A stretch of 52,819 nucleotides of DNA from Candidatus Coprenecus avistercoris (GCA_018712275.1 DVHI01000100.1:1-52819), one strand, 5' to 3'. Counted from the first letter of the stretch, positions 25,516 through 34,459 are shown. Notes: a model not told the origin generated them from the letters alone. Numbers and translations: made by a program.

Positions 25516-27246
25516 CTAGAATAGTTCTTTCTTGCGTATATCCTTGACCCGCAGCTGGATGTTGGCGATGCCGCGGTAGTAGTTCTCTGCGATGGAATAG
25601 CAGATGTCCACCGGGTTGCCGGCGTGCAGGTGCTCGAAGTGCTCGGAACGGTTGAAAGCTATCGCCGAGATGTGGCGGTATGGTTCGTCCTCCTGTATCA
25701 GCTCCAGCTTCATGTGGCCGTTGTCAGAGCCTACGAGGCGCCCGTTGCCGTTGTCATAGACATTCTCGGTAATGAACACAGGCGAGAGGTTCCCCGGGCC
25801 GAAGGGCTGGAACTGCTTGAGTATCCTGAAGAACTTCGGGGTAATCTGCTTGAAGTCCAGATAGGTGTCGATGGTCACTACGGGGGTGAGGATGTCCTCG
25901 GTAATCTTGGTTGCGACGACCCGCTCGAATTTCTCCGCGAAGGGTTTCAGATTCTCCTTCTTGAGCGTGAGGCCCGCCGCATACATGTGGCCTCCGAAAT
26001 TTTCCAGATACTCCGAACATTCCTCTATTGCCTCATAGAGGTCGAAGCCGGCAATACTGCGGGCCGAGCCGGTGATGAAGCCGTTGGACTCCGTAAGGAC
26101 GATCGTGGGACGGTAGAACGCCTCCACGAGCCTTGAGGCCACGATGCCGACCACTCCCTTGTGCCACTTGGGATTGAACACGACGGTGGACTTGCGCAGG
26201 GGATAGTCCTTGGAGCGCTTGACGGTCTCTATCGCCTCGCGGGTGATCTCCTTGTCCACGCTCTTGCGCTCCTTGTTGTGGGTGTCGATGGCCTTGCCGA
26301 TGCTCTGGGCCTCGTCGTCATTGCGGCAGACGAGGAGATGGACGGCGGTGCGGCCCGACTCCATGCGGCCTGCGGCATTGATCCTGGGGCCTATCTTGAA
26401 GACGATGTCGTCGATGGTAATCTTGTGGTTCTCCAGGCCGGAGAGTTTGATGATGGATAGCAGGCCCTTGCTCGGGGAGCTGTTGAGCCGCTCGAGGCCG
26501 TAGTAGGCCAGGATACGGTTCTCGCCGGTCATGGAGACCAGGTCTGCGGCAATGCTGACGGCCACCAGGTCGAGGAAGGACTCCACCCATGCGAAGGGCA
26601 GTCCCTTGCGGAGGGCGTAGGCCTGGACGAGCTTGAAGCCGACTCCGCAGCCGGATAGGTCGTCGAAGGGATAGCTGCAGTCGTGCCGCTTGGGATCGAG
26701 GATGGCAGCGGCGGGGGGCAGGGTCTCGTCCGGCAGATGGTGGTCGCAGATGATGATGTCGATGCCCTTGTCCTTGGCATAGCGGACCTTCTCCACGGCC
26801 TTGATACCGCAGTCGAGGGAGATGATAAGGGTGTAGCCGTTCTCCCAGGCCCAGTCTATGCCCTTGTAGGAGATGCCGTAGCCCTCGTCGTAGCGGTCGG
26901 GGATGTAGTATTCGACGTTGGGGTTGAAATTGCGTATGAAGGTGTACATCAGGGCTACAGCCGTGGTTCCGTCCACGTCGTAGTCTCCGTATATCATGAC
27001 CCTTTCCTCCTCGGCGATAGCCTTCTCGAGCCGGTCTACAGCCCTGTCCATATCTTTCATCAGGAAGGGGTCGTGGAGCTTGGAGAGGTCGGGCTTGAAG
27101 AACTCGCGGGCCCGGTCGGCTGTGGTGATGCCGCGCTGTACCAGGAGGTTGGCGAGAACCTGGTCGATGCCCAGCTCGGAGGAGAGGGCGCGGACCAGAG
27201 CGGGGTTGCCCTGTTCTTTAACTATCCATTTTTTTTCGATTGACAT
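25516..27246 (-). CDS. recJ: Single-stranded-DNA exonuclease RecJ
   Basis: A 576-residue 5'-3' single-strand exonuclease used in recombination and repair. DHH-family motifs are YGDYDVDGTTA, DCGIK and DHHLPDE, then the DHHA1 region with GPRINAAGRM and GSARSI. An OB-like C-terminal domain follows. The N-terminus MSIEKKWIVKEQG is typical. On the minus strand a TAAATTTG box (27259-27252) ends only 5 bases before the ATG, so the mRNA may be leaderless. It is divergent from lysS and upstream of ltaE. Confidence 0.95.
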   Translation of the reverse strand: MSIEKKWIVKEQGNPALVRALSSELGIDQVLANLLVQRGITTADRAREFFKPDLSKLHDPFLMKDMDRAVDRLEKAIAEEERVMIYGDYDVDGTTAVALMYTFIRNFNPNVEYYIPDRYDEGYGISYKGIDWAWENGYTLIISLDCGIKAVEKVRYAKDKGIDIIICDHHLPDETLPPAAAILDPKRHDCSYPFDDLSGCGVGFKLVQAYALRKGLPFAWVESFLDLVAVSIAADLVSMTGENRILAYYGLERLNSSPSKGLLSIIKLSGLENHKITIDDIVFKIGPRINAAGRMESGRTAVHLLVCRNDDEAQSIGKAIDTHNKERKSVDKEITREAIETVKRSKDYPLRKSTVVFNPKWHKGVVGIVASRLVEAFYRPTIVLTESNGFITGSARSIAGFDLYEAIEECSEYLENFGGHMYAAGLTLKKENLKPFAEKFERVVATKITEDILTPVVTIDTYLDFKQITPKFFRILKQFQPFGPGNLSPVFITENVYDNGNGRLVGSDNGHMKLELIQEDEPYRHISAIAFNRSEHFEHLHAGNPVDICYSIAENYYRGIANIQLRVKDIRKKELF

Positions 27247-27251
27247 GAGCG

Positions 27252-27310
27252 CAAATTTACAAAATTTATCGAATGGTGCGGAAGTTGTTTGAAATACTTT
27301 CGTAAATTTG
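27252..27310. promoter_or_regulatory. Divergent recJ/lysS promoter region
   Basis: The 87-base gap carries one TAAATTTG box on each strand: minus at 27259-27252 towards recJ, plus at 27303-27310 towards lysS. Both match TAnnTTTG and are followed by C. The lysS box leaves 23 bases to its ATG; the recJ box leaves 5. No -33 element sits at the consensus 19-20 spacing for either; TTG/TTTG at 27285-27291 is closer than usual to the lysS box. Confidence 0.4.
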
Positions 27311-27333
27311 CCGATTGAACTAATAACGACAAG

Positions 27334-28893
27334 ATGGAAAATATAGAACTGAACGAACAGGAGCAGAACCGCCGTGACGCCGTCACCAAGCTCCGCGAGC
27401 TGGGGATAGAGCCTTATCCCGCAGCGCTTTTCGAAGTCAATACCACATCAACCGAGATAAAGGAGAAATACGATCCGGAGAAGTGCCCCTTCCCTGAGAT
27501 ATCCATAGCCGGCAGGATGATGAGCCGCCGTATCATGGGCGCCGCCTCGTTCATCGAGCTGCAGGACTCCGAAGGCAGGATTCAGGTCTATATCAAGCGC
27601 GACGAGATCTGCCCCGGCGAGGACAAGACCATGTACAACACCGTCTTCAAGAAGCTCCTCGACATCGGCGACTTCGTGGGCATCAAGGGCTACGCCTTCA
27701 TCACCCAGACCGGCCAGCTCTCCATACACGCCAAGAGCCTGACCGTCCTCTCCAAGTCCCTGAGGGTGCTCCCGATAGTCAAGGAGAAGGAAGGCGAGGT
27801 CTACGACGCATTCTCCGACCCCGAGCTCCGCTACCGCATGAGGTACGTGGACCTGGTGGTCAATCCCCAGGTAAAGGACGTCTTCGTCAAGAGGACCCGC
27901 ATCATACAGACCATGAGGGAGTACTTCAACTCCTTCGGCTACATGGAGGTCGAGACCCCCATCCTCCAGCCCATACCCGGAGGCGCCAACGCCAGGCCCT
28001 TCATCACCCACCACAACGCCCTGGACATCCCCCTGTACCTGCGTATCGCCAACGAGCTCTACCTCAAGAGACTGATCGTCGGAGGCTTCGCCGGCGTCTA
28101 CGAGTTCGCCAAGGACTTCCGCAACGAGGGCATGGACAAGTCCCACAACCCCGAGTTCACCTGCATGGAGATTTACGTGGCCTACAAGGACTACATCTGG
28201 ATGATGGAGTTCGTGGAGAACCTCCTCGAGAAAGTGGCCGTGGCCGTTAACGGCAGGACCAACATCACCATCGGCGGCAACGAGATAGAGTTCCGCAAGC
28301 CCTACCGCCGCCTGCCCATGCTCGAGGCCATCCGGGAATACGCCGGAGTGGACGTGCGCGGCATGGACGAGGAGGCCCTGCGCAAGGTCTGCGCCGACCT
28401 GCACATCGAGGTGGACAACACCATGGGCGTAGGCAAGCTCATCGACGCCATCTTCGGCGAGTACTGCGAGAAGCATCTGATCCAGCCCACCTTCATCACC
28501 GACTACCCCTGGGAGACCTCGCCCCTGACCAAGCGTCACCGCAGCGATCCCTCCCTCACCGAGCGCTTCGAGCTCTTCGTGAACGGCAAGGAACTGGCCA
28601 ACGCCTACAGCGAGCTCAACGACCCCATCGACCAGCTCTACCGCTTCAAGGAGCAGCTCAAGCTCAAGGACAAGGGCGACGACGAGGCGATGTACATCGA
28701 CATGGACTTCGTCCGCGCCCTCGAGTACGGCATGCCCCCGACATCCGGCCTCGGCATGGGCATAGACCGCCTCACCATGTTCATGACCGGAGCGCCTTCC
28801 ATCCAGGACGTGCTCTTCTTCCCGCAGATGCGTCCTGAGAAGAAGCCCGCCGCCCAGGACAATACCGAAGTATCCACGGCAAATGAAAAATAA
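27334..28893 (+). CDS. lysS: Lysyl-tRNA synthetase, class II
   Basis: A 519-residue class II synthetase charging tRNA-Lys. It has an N-terminal OB-fold anticodon-binding domain ([20 protein letters not shown]). Motif 2 is [28 protein letters not shown] lies before it, and motif 3 is [11 protein letters not shown] near the C-terminus. Length and domain order are normal. Its last 11 bases overlap the start of the methyltransferase gene. Confidence 0.97.
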   Translation: MENIELNEQEQNRRDAVTKLRELGIEPYPAALFEVNTTSTEIKEKYDPEKCPFPEISIAGRMMSRRIMGAASFIELQDSEGRIQVYIKRDEICPGEDKTMYNTVFKKLLDIGDFVGIKGYAFITQTGQLSIHAKSLTVLSKSLRVLPIVKEKEGEVYDAFSDPELRYRMRYVDLVVNPQVKDVFVKRTRIIQTMREYFNSFGYMEVETPILQPIPGGANARPFITHHNALDIPLYLRIANELYLKRLIVGGFAGVYEFAKDFRNEGMDKSHNPEFTCMEIYVAYKDYIWMMEFVENLLEKVAVAVNGRTNITIGGNEIEFRKPYRRLPMLEAIREYAGVDVRGMDEEALRKVCADLHIEVDNTMGVGKLIDAIFGEYCEKHLIQPTFITDYPWETSPLTKRHRSDPSLTERFELFVNGKELANAYSELNDPIDQLYRFKEQLKLKDKGDDEAMYIDMDFVRALEYGMPPTSGLGMGIDRLTMFMTGAPSIQDVLFFPQMRPEKKPAAQDNTEVSTANEK

Positions 28894-29734
28894 CCGGCAC
28901 GACCCGGAAATCATCACCTCCCTCCAGAACCCCCGGGTCAAGGAGGTGACGGCCCTACAGAGCAGCTCCTCTCTCCGCCGGGAGAAGGGGCTGTTCGTCG
29001 TGGAGGGGCTCCGGGAGGTGGAGCGCTGCCTGGAAAGCGGCTTCCGCCTCCGGTCGGTGTTCTATTGTCCCTCCGTCTGCCGGCACGTCCCTACTCCTTC
29101 GGAAGGAGTGAGGGTATTCGAGGTCTCCGAAGCGGTATACGGGAAAATGGCCTACCGCGGGGGCACGGAAGGAATCCTCGCGGTGGTCTGCGGCAATGCG
29201 GGGGACCGGTCGCTGGAGGCCCTCGACCGTGTATTGTCCGGAGACAGCTCCGCCCCCCTCATCGTCGTCGTAGAGTCCGTCGAGAAGCCCGGCAACCTCG
29301 GGGCAATGCTCCGCACCGCCGACGCCTCCGGAGTTTCCGCCGTCCTGGTCTGCGACCCGCACACCGACCTCTACAACCCGAACCTGATCCGGGCCAGCCT
29401 CGGCGGGGTATTCACCCGCAACATCGCCGTCTGCTCCTCGGAGGAGGCCATCGCCTGGCTCAAGGCCCGCGGCATCAGCATCCTCACCGCCCAGCTGCAG
29501 GACTCCGAGCTTTACTACGACACCGACATGACCCGCCCTACCGCCCTGGTATTCGGTACTGAAGCCGACGGCCTCACCGACATCTGGAGACGTGCCGCCG
29601 ACGCGCACATCCGCATACCCATGCTCGGCCGCATCGACTCGCTCAACGTCTCCGCCTCCATGGCCGTCCTATGCTATGAGGCCCTGCGCCAGAGACATGG
29701 ACAGCCACAACGGGGATCCCACCGCAACGATTAG
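28883..29734 (+). CDS. SpoU/TrmH-family RNA 2'-O-methyltransferase
   Basis: A 283-residue SPOUT methyltransferase. The N-terminal substrate-binding domain begins [15 protein letters not shown]. The knotted catalytic domain has motif 1 [14 protein letters not shown], motif 2 FGTEADGL and motif 3 [18 protein letters not shown]. It uses S-adenosylmethionine to methylate ribose in rRNA or tRNA; the exact site cannot be read from sequence (an RlmB-like role is possible). A TTCGGAA-centred palindrome of the intergenic family lies in frame in the N-terminal domain and encodes TPSEGV (29093-29109). It overlaps lysS and lies 12 bases before aroE. Confidence 0.9.
   Translation: MKNNRHDPEIITSLQNPRVKEVTALQSSSSLRREKGLFVVEGLREVERCLESGFRLRSVFYCPSVCRHVPTPSEGVRVFEVSEAVYGKMAYRGGTEGILAVVCGNAGDRSLEALDRVLSGDSSAPLIVVVESVEKPGNLGAMLRTADASGVSAVLVCDPHTDLYNPNLIRASLGGVFTRNIAVCSSEEAIAWLKARGISILTAQLQDSELYYDTDMTRPTALVFGTEADGLTDIWRRAADAHIRIPMLGRIDSLNVSASMAVLCYEALRQRHGQPQRGSHRND
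29093..29109. repeat. Intergenic-type palindrome inside a coding region
   Basis: ACTCCTTCGGAAGGAGT is identical in arms to the 30692-30708 copy, with G instead of C at its centre. It lies inside the TrmH-type gene and keeps the reading frame. It falls in the loosely conserved N-terminal domain, between VCRHV and RVFEVSE. This is the only copy in the window within a gene. Confidence 0.8.
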
Positions 29735-29746
29735 TCCTGACATGCC

Positions 29747-30652
29747 ATGAAAGAATCAGACAATCCCAAGAACCTGGCAGAACCGGAATGGCCCGGCGCA
29801 CTCGGCAGCCGGAACGACCGCCCCATGCGCCTCGGCCTGATCGGCTGCCCCATCAGCCACAGCAAGAGCCCGGCTCTATTCCTGGAGCACTACGCCTCAA
29901 GACCGGACATTCTGGAACACTGGAGCTACGACCTCATCGAGCGGGACACCTTCGACGAAGCCTGGGCGGCATTCCTCCAGGACTACGTCGCCGTCAATGT
30001 CACCGCCCCCTTCAAGGAAGACGCATTCAAGGCCGCTGACACCCACAGTTATTCAACCCTCAGATGCCTGGCCTCCAACCTGCTTGTCAAGTCAGGCTCG
30101 GGCGTAAGTGCATACAACACTGATTTCGAAGCCGTCCTGAAGATACTGCAGCAGGAGTTCCCGAAGCCGGAAGAACACAGAGCCATGGTAATCGGTTGCG
30201 GAGGAGCCGGCAAGGCGGCGACAGCAGCGGCACTGGAAGCCGGCATGAAGGTCTACCTGTGCAACAGGACCGTCAGCCGGGCACAGGAATTTGCGGACTA
30301 CCTGCGCCGATACGACCCGCATAAGTGCGGCACCGTCTCTAAAATACTGAACCTTAACGGATACGCCTCCATATCCACCATCGAGGCCGCCAACATCCAG
30401 TGGACAATTCCACCGGCCCTCAAAATCGCCATCTACGAAGCCGACACCATAATATACACTCTCCCCGGACCTTCGGACAATCTCAGACGCTTTCTCTCCG
30501 ACGACCCTGGCCTGCTCGCCGGCAAGACCGTCATAGAGGCCAACTACAAGTCCCCCGTCCTGTCCTTCACACCCTGCCGCCACTACATCTCCGGCCTCAC
30601 CTGGCTCCGCCTCCAGGCCCTCGCCACGTACCGCATCGCTATCGGCAGGTGA
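29747..30652 (+). CDS. aroE: Shikimate dehydrogenase
   Basis: A 301-residue NADPH-dependent enzyme reducing 3-dehydroshikimate to shikimate. Shikimate-binding ISHSKSP and NVTAPFKE (catalytic Lys) are present, with the catalytic Asp in YNTDFEA. The Rossmann glycine loop is GCGGAGKA and the NADP-binding segment is CNRTVSRA. The ATG at 29747 gives 26 residues before the conserved MRLGLIGCPISHSK; the ATG at 29825 would give the more usual N-terminus and may be the true start. It probably shares the lysS operon. Confidence 0.92.
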   Translation: MKESDNPKNLAEPEWPGALGSRNDRPMRLGLIGCPISHSKSPALFLEHYASRPDILEHWSYDLIERDTFDEAWAAFLQDYVAVNVTAPFKEDAFKAADTHSYSTLRCLASNLLVKSGSGVSAYNTDFEAVLKILQQEFPKPEEHRAMVIGCGGAGKAATAAALEAGMKVYLCNRTVSRAQEFADYLRRYDPHKCGTVSKILNLNGYASISTIEAANIQWTIPPALKIAIYEADTIIYTLPGPSDNLRRFLSDDPGLLAGKTVIEANYKSPVLSFTPCRHYISGLTWLRLQALATYRIAIGR

Positions 30653-30691
30653 GGCGGAGTGAGCGCAGATCATAACTTCTTCCCTCCACTG

Positions 30692-30752
30692 ACTCCTTCC
30701 GAAGGAGTGAGCCGCCCGAGACAATCTAGGTAGTGCCCACCTTCGGAAGGTG
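30692..30752. repeat. Pair of TTCCGAA-type palindromes after aroE
   Basis: ACTCCTTCCGAAGGAGT (30692-30708) and CACCTTCGGAAGGTG (30738-30752) have centres 45 bp apart. The central base is C in the first and G in the second, so the two copies are in opposite orientation. Both are followed by TGAG. They begin the 366-base convergent gap between aroE and the MFS genes. Confidence 0.85.
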
Positions 30753-30787
30753 AGTGAGCCCATGACAGGGGTTCGTGCAGGGATGTG

Positions 30788-30935
30788 GCACCGCAACGGC
30801 ACCGAATCGCGGAATTTGCTGCCGTTGTGGAAGGAGGATGGAGTGGCAATCCCGTTCAGAGAGTCCCTGGCGATGGCTCTGCAGGAAAGGCAGCACCGCA
30901 ACGGCACCGAATCGCGGGATTTGCTGCCGTTGTGG
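30788..30935. repeat. Two 43-bp hairpin-forming direct repeats
   Basis: Bases 30788-30830 and 30893-30935 are identical except for one position, with starts 105 bp apart. Each carries inverted arms CCGCAACGGCA and TGCCGTTGTGG (11 bp, one G-U). In the second copy an inner AATC-GCGG-GATT stem-loop is perfect; the first copy has AATT in place of GATT. There is no sign of a coding role. Confidence 0.8.
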
Positions 30936-30941
30936 GAAGAT

Positions 30942-30998
30942 GAACGAGGAGGGCAATGATGACCGAGGAGGGCAATGATGACCGAGGAGGGCAATGAC
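30942..30998. repeat. Tandem array of three 19-bp units
   Basis: The unit GACCGAGGAGGGCAATGAT occurs three times head to tail (30942-30960, 30961-30979, 30980-30998). Units 1 and 3 each differ from unit 2 by one base. The array ends 20 bases before the stop codon of the first MFS gene. It lies directly after the second 43-bp hairpin repeat. Confidence 0.85.
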
Positions 30999-31018
30999 CG
31001 GGAAAGGAATGCCGCAGA

Positions 31019-32407
31019 TTACCGTCCGCCGGCCTTCTCGTCCAGACGCAGTTCCGGATGGCGGTCAGAGGAGCGGCTGAGCAGCACGGACACCACTATC
31101 GCGCAGACAGCCAGGCCGATGAAGAAGTACTCGGCGACTACCGGTGAGGAGGCGCGGTCGATGATGTGGCCGACGACTATCGGGACGGTGAACAGTCCGA
31201 TGTTCTGCACCCAGTAGACGAGGGAGAAGGCCGTACCCAGCCGGCTCTCGGCGATAATCTTCGGAAGCGAAGGCCACATGGCTGCCGGGACGAGGGAGTA
31301 ACCCAGACCGAGCACTCCGATAGCGATAAAACCGAAGGCCGGCACACCAGGAGCGAAGGCCACTGTCAGATGGGAAAACAGAATCATGGCCGACCCGAGG
31401 ATCATGATCTTCGTACCGCGTCCCACCCGGTCCACGACGGCTCCGAACAGGGGCGCGAACACCAGGGTAAAGAAAGGTATCATGGCCACCATCACCGAGG
31501 CCACGTCACTGTCAATGCCGAAGCGAGGCATAAGGATAGCGGTGGCGAACTTGCGGAAGGACACCACGCAGCAGTAGAAGAATACGCAGAGCAGGGAAAT
31601 CAGGATAAAATGCCGGTCGGTAATGACTTTCAGCACGTCCCGGAAACGGAAACGGTCCTCGGCCGGAGAACCGGTATCGGCTGCTCCAGAGGCAGAACCG
31701 GCAGCTGCCCCCCGCCTGTCCGCCCCATAGTCCATCGCCACGAACAGCCCCCACAGCACCAATGCCCCGAGCAGCAGGACCATCCCGACCACAGCCGGCT
31801 TCGAAGTCTCCGAAAACGGAATATACCCCTCCAGCTCCACGATCCGCGGCACCACTATCAGCGCCACGGCAGTACCCAGACGGGCCAGGGCGAGCTGCAG
31901 TCCCATGGCCAGGGCTATCTCCCGGCCCTTGAACCATTTGGCTATGGCCCGGTTAACCGTCACTCCGGCTATCTCGCTGCCGAGTCCGAACATCGCGCAC
32001 CCGGCATACGCCAGCGACAGCGACGGCTTGGCGAACACCCCAGACAGCCACGCACACAGCCGGCTGCCGGCGAAACTCTCGGATATGGCGTATGTTATCA
32101 GTGCCGCCCCTCCTACCATCAGCCCCACGAATATCGAGCCGGTCAGCCTCACCCCCCAGCGGTCCAGCAGCATGCCGCAGATAATCAGTCCGCCGAAGAT
32201 GCACAGCAGGGAATAGGCGCTCCTGTAGAAGCCGTAATCGGCCATGGACCAGCCGAGGGCCACCATAGACGGGTCCTCGAACTCCTGATTGATGGTCGAG
32301 AAGATGTCGTCGAAGAAGTACGACGCGAACATCGGCAGGGCAAGACACAAGAGGGCCACCCATCGGATGGCCCCCGTATCTTTCAAAGTCTTGAAAAGCT
32401 TACTCAT
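31019..32407 (-). CDS. MFS transporter (first of a tandem pair)
   Basis: A 462-residue major facilitator protein with about 12 membrane helices and a charged central loop (about residues 225-255, low complexity G/A/S). The segment AIAKWFKGREIALAMG is shared with the neighbouring MFS protein. LLDRWGVRLTG resembles the MFS loop 2-3 signature, and WVQNIGLFTVPIVVG lies in the C-half. Substrate unknown. Its start overlaps the end of the upstream paralogue by 8 bases, so the two are translated from one mRNA and may act together. Confidence 0.8.
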   Translation of the reverse strand: MSKLFKTLKDTGAIRWVALLCLALPMFASYFFDDIFSTINQEFEDPSMVALGWSMADYGFYRSAYSLLCIFGGLIICGMLLDRWGVRLTGSIFVGLMVGGAALITYAISESFAGSRLCAWLSGVFAKPSLSLAYAGCAMFGLGSEIAGVTVNRAIAKWFKGREIALAMGLQLALARLGTAVALIVVPRIVELEGYIPFSETSKPAVVGMVLLLGALVLWGLFVAMDYGADRRGAAAGSASGAADTGSPAEDRFRFRDVLKVITDRHFILISLLCVFFYCCVVSFRKFATAILMPRFGIDSDVASVMVAMIPFFTLVFAPLFGAVVDRVGRGTKIMILGSAMILFSHLTVAFAPGVPAFGFIAIGVLGLGYSLVPAAMWPSLPKIIAESRLGTAFSLVYWVQNIGLFTVPIVVGHIIDRASSPVVAEYFFIGLAVCAIVVSVLLSRSSDRHPELRLDEKAGGR

Positions 32408-33785
32408 CTTTCTTCACCACATTGGGCAGTTCCAGACCATAACCCTTGCGGCGGTCCTCAGACTTGAGCAGGAAGCTGAAGATGAAGGCCAGGATACCGA
32501 ACGATGAGAATATAATCATAGGTGCGAGATAGCCGCCGGTCGACTGGAGCACCTTGCCGATAAGCAGGGGTACCAGACAGAGTCCGATATTCTGCACCCA
32601 GAAGATGAGGCAGTAGGCACTTCCGAGTATCTTTTCGTCGATAATCTTGGGCACCGAGGGCCACAGGGCGGCAGGTACGAGGGAGAAGCTGACTCCTAAG
32701 ATTGCAATCAAAGCAACTGCCAGCCACTTATTATGAGGCTGAGGACAATGAGGCAGGATGAAGGCAAATGACAGATGACACACTATCATGATGATTGCAC
32801 CCAGCATCAGCATCGTCGCGCCCTTGCCCTTACGGTCCAGGAAGATACCGAGCAGAGGGGTAAGGCACATCGCCAGAATCGGGAAGAAGCTGAAAAGCTG
32901 GGAAGCAGTGGCATTGTCCACTCCGAGGGTCACCTCCAGATAGTTGGGAGCGTATCTCTGGAAGGGGAAGATAGCCGAGTAGTAGAGCACGCAGAGCAGG
33001 GCCACCAGCCAGAACATCTTGCTGGAGAATATCTTGCCGAGGTCCCTGATATGGAACTCGTCCTCCGGGGACTTCTCTTCGGTAGCCATTCCGGCTGCAA
33101 CCAGCTGCTTGTCGAACTTGGAGTCCATCACCGAGAATACGATATAGTTGATAAGGCCGATGAGCAGGAGGACGGTGCAGAAGCCCACGGGAGCCACCAC
33201 CGACTGGTCGAAGCTGTTGGAGATGATGGGCGCCAGCCACATGACGGCGAACACACCGAGACGGGCGATAGCCATCTCAAGTCCCATTGCGAGGGCCATT
33301 TCCTTGCCTTTAAACCACTTGGCTATGGATTTGGATACCGTGGTACCGGCCATCTCGCAGCCGCAGCCGAAGATCATGAAACCGAGGGAGGCCATCTTGG
33401 CACTGCCGGGCATGGCTGTCCACCAGCTGTCGAGCCAGGCATTGAAGCCAGTACCCTGGAACCACTCGCTCACACCCACGAACTTTATCGCGGCGCCGAG
33501 CACCATCAGGGAGGCGGAGAGAGTTCCGGTAAAGCGGATACCCATCTTGTCCAGGATGATACCTGCCAGAATCAGGAAACCGCACACGTTCAGGATATAT
33601 TCGGATGCAGCGTATGTTCCGAACGCGCCGCTGTCCCAGCCCCTGGCCGACTCGATCAGGGATTTCAGAGGGGACATCACGTCCACGAACATATATGCGA
33701 AAAACATCATCAGCGCAATGAGAATCAACGCTGTCCAACGGGCTACAACACTGTCGTTGAGCATTTTTGCCATTTTTTCTTGCAT
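32400..33785 (-). CDS. MFS transporter (second of a tandem pair)
   Basis: About 461 residues and 12 predicted membrane helices, clearly paralogous to the next gene (SIAKWFKGKEMALAMG, FWVQNIGLCLVPLLIG, LVPAALWPSVPKII). The longest frame starts at a TTG (33818) that lies inside a TACTTTTG -7-like box, so the ATG at 33785 (MQEKMAKMLND) is chosen. The C-terminus is basic (KSEDRRKGYG). Substrate unknown; no adjacent catabolic genes give a hint. Confidence 0.8.
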   Translation of the reverse strand: MQEKMAKMLNDSVVARWTALILIALMMFFAYMFVDVMSPLKSLIESARGWDSGAFGTYAASEYILNVCGFLILAGIILDKMGIRFTGTLSASLMVLGAAIKFVGVSEWFQGTGFNAWLDSWWTAMPGSAKMASLGFMIFGCGCEMAGTTVSKSIAKWFKGKEMALAMGLEMAIARLGVFAVMWLAPIISNSFDQSVVAPVGFCTVLLLIGLINYIVFSVMDSKFDKQLVAAGMATEEKSPEDEFHIRDLGKIFSSKMFWLVALLCVLYYSAIFPFQRYAPNYLEVTLGVDNATASQLFSFFPILAMCLTPLLGIFLDRKGKGATMLMLGAIIMIVCHLSFAFILPHCPQPHNKWLAVALIAILGVSFSLVPAALWPSVPKIIDEKILGSAYCLIFWVQNIGLCLVPLLIGKVLQSTGGYLAPMIIFSSFGILAFIFSFLLKSEDRRKGYGLELPNVVKKDE

Positions 33786-33815
33786 GTGATCTAGAGTATT
33801 AGGATTAATTCGGGT

Positions 33816-33823
33816 CAAAAGTA
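33816..33823 (-). promoter_or_regulatory. Probable -7 box of the MFS pair
   Basis: TACTTTTG on the minus strand, the same box as before rpmE2, leaves a leader of about 25 bases to the ATG at 33785. No TTTG was found 19-20 bases upstream. The 85-base gap also serves ssb on the other strand, where TATCTTAG (33837-33844) is only a weak -7 match. Confidence 0.45.
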
Positions 33824-33870
33824 CAAAAAATAATGCTATCTTAGCAGTCCGAAATTAAAACAATCCGATT

Positions 33871-34431
33871 ATGTCACTGAATAAAGTCCTACTTATAGGA
33901 AACGCGGGAAGGGATCCCGAGATCCGGCACCTGGAAAGCGGCACCATGAACGCCACTTTCTCCCTGGCCACCACCGAGAGGTACAGGGACCGCAGCACCG
34001 GAGAGATGAAAGAGCAGACCGAATGGCACAACATCGTGTGCTGGAGAAACTTAGCAGAGATAGCAGAGAAGTACGTCAAGAAAGGCACGCAGCTCTTCAT
34101 CGAGGGCCGCATCCGTACCCGCTCCTACAACGACAAGGACGGCAACACCAAATACATGACCGAAATCCTCGCCGACAACATGCAGCTCCTCGGCCGCAAG
34201 GCGGACAACCCCGGCAACCAGGGCGGCGGCTACTCCCAGGGAGGAGGCTACCAGCAGCCCTACCAGCCCCAGCAGCAGGGAGGATGGCAGCAGCCCCGGC
34301 AGAATTTCCAGCAACAGCAGCAGAACTGGCAGCAGCCCCAGCAGCCTCAGGGGTACAATGCCCCCGCACAGACAGCCCCCGCCGCAGACTCCTTCGGCGG
34401 CGCCGAGGAGGGGGACGACCTCCCGTTCTAG
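33871..34431 (+). CDS. ssb: Single-stranded DNA-binding protein
   Basis: A 186-residue SSB. An N-terminal OB fold (about 1-108) starts MSLNKVLLIGNAGRDPEIR, with TEWHNIVCW and YVKKGTQLFIEGR. A Gln/Gly/Pro-rich linker (about 110-170) follows, and the acidic tip GDDLPF recruits replication and repair partners. The length is normal for a protein of this type. purA starts 28 bases downstream in the same direction. Confidence 0.96.
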   Translation: MSLNKVLLIGNAGRDPEIRHLESGTMNATFSLATTERYRDRSTGEMKEQTEWHNIVCWRNLAEIAEKYVKKGTQLFIEGRIRTRSYNDKDGNTKYMTEILADNMQLLGRKADNPGNQGGGYSQGGGYQQPYQPQQQGGWQQPRQNFQQQQQNWQQPQQPQGYNAPAQTAPAADSFGGAEEGDDLPF

Positions 34432-34459
34432 AACATTGTCCTGAAACAGAAGAAATATC

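Noticed and set aside
30788-30998. CRISPR-like array between aroE and the MFS genes
   Set aside because: Only two 43-base copies with a single long interval and no regular spacers; the 19-bp units are head to tail without spacers; no cas genes in the window.
31019-33785. One MFS gene split by a frameshift
   Set aside because: Both frames are full-length 12-helix proteins with their own N-termini and repeated signature motifs; they are paralogues, not halves.
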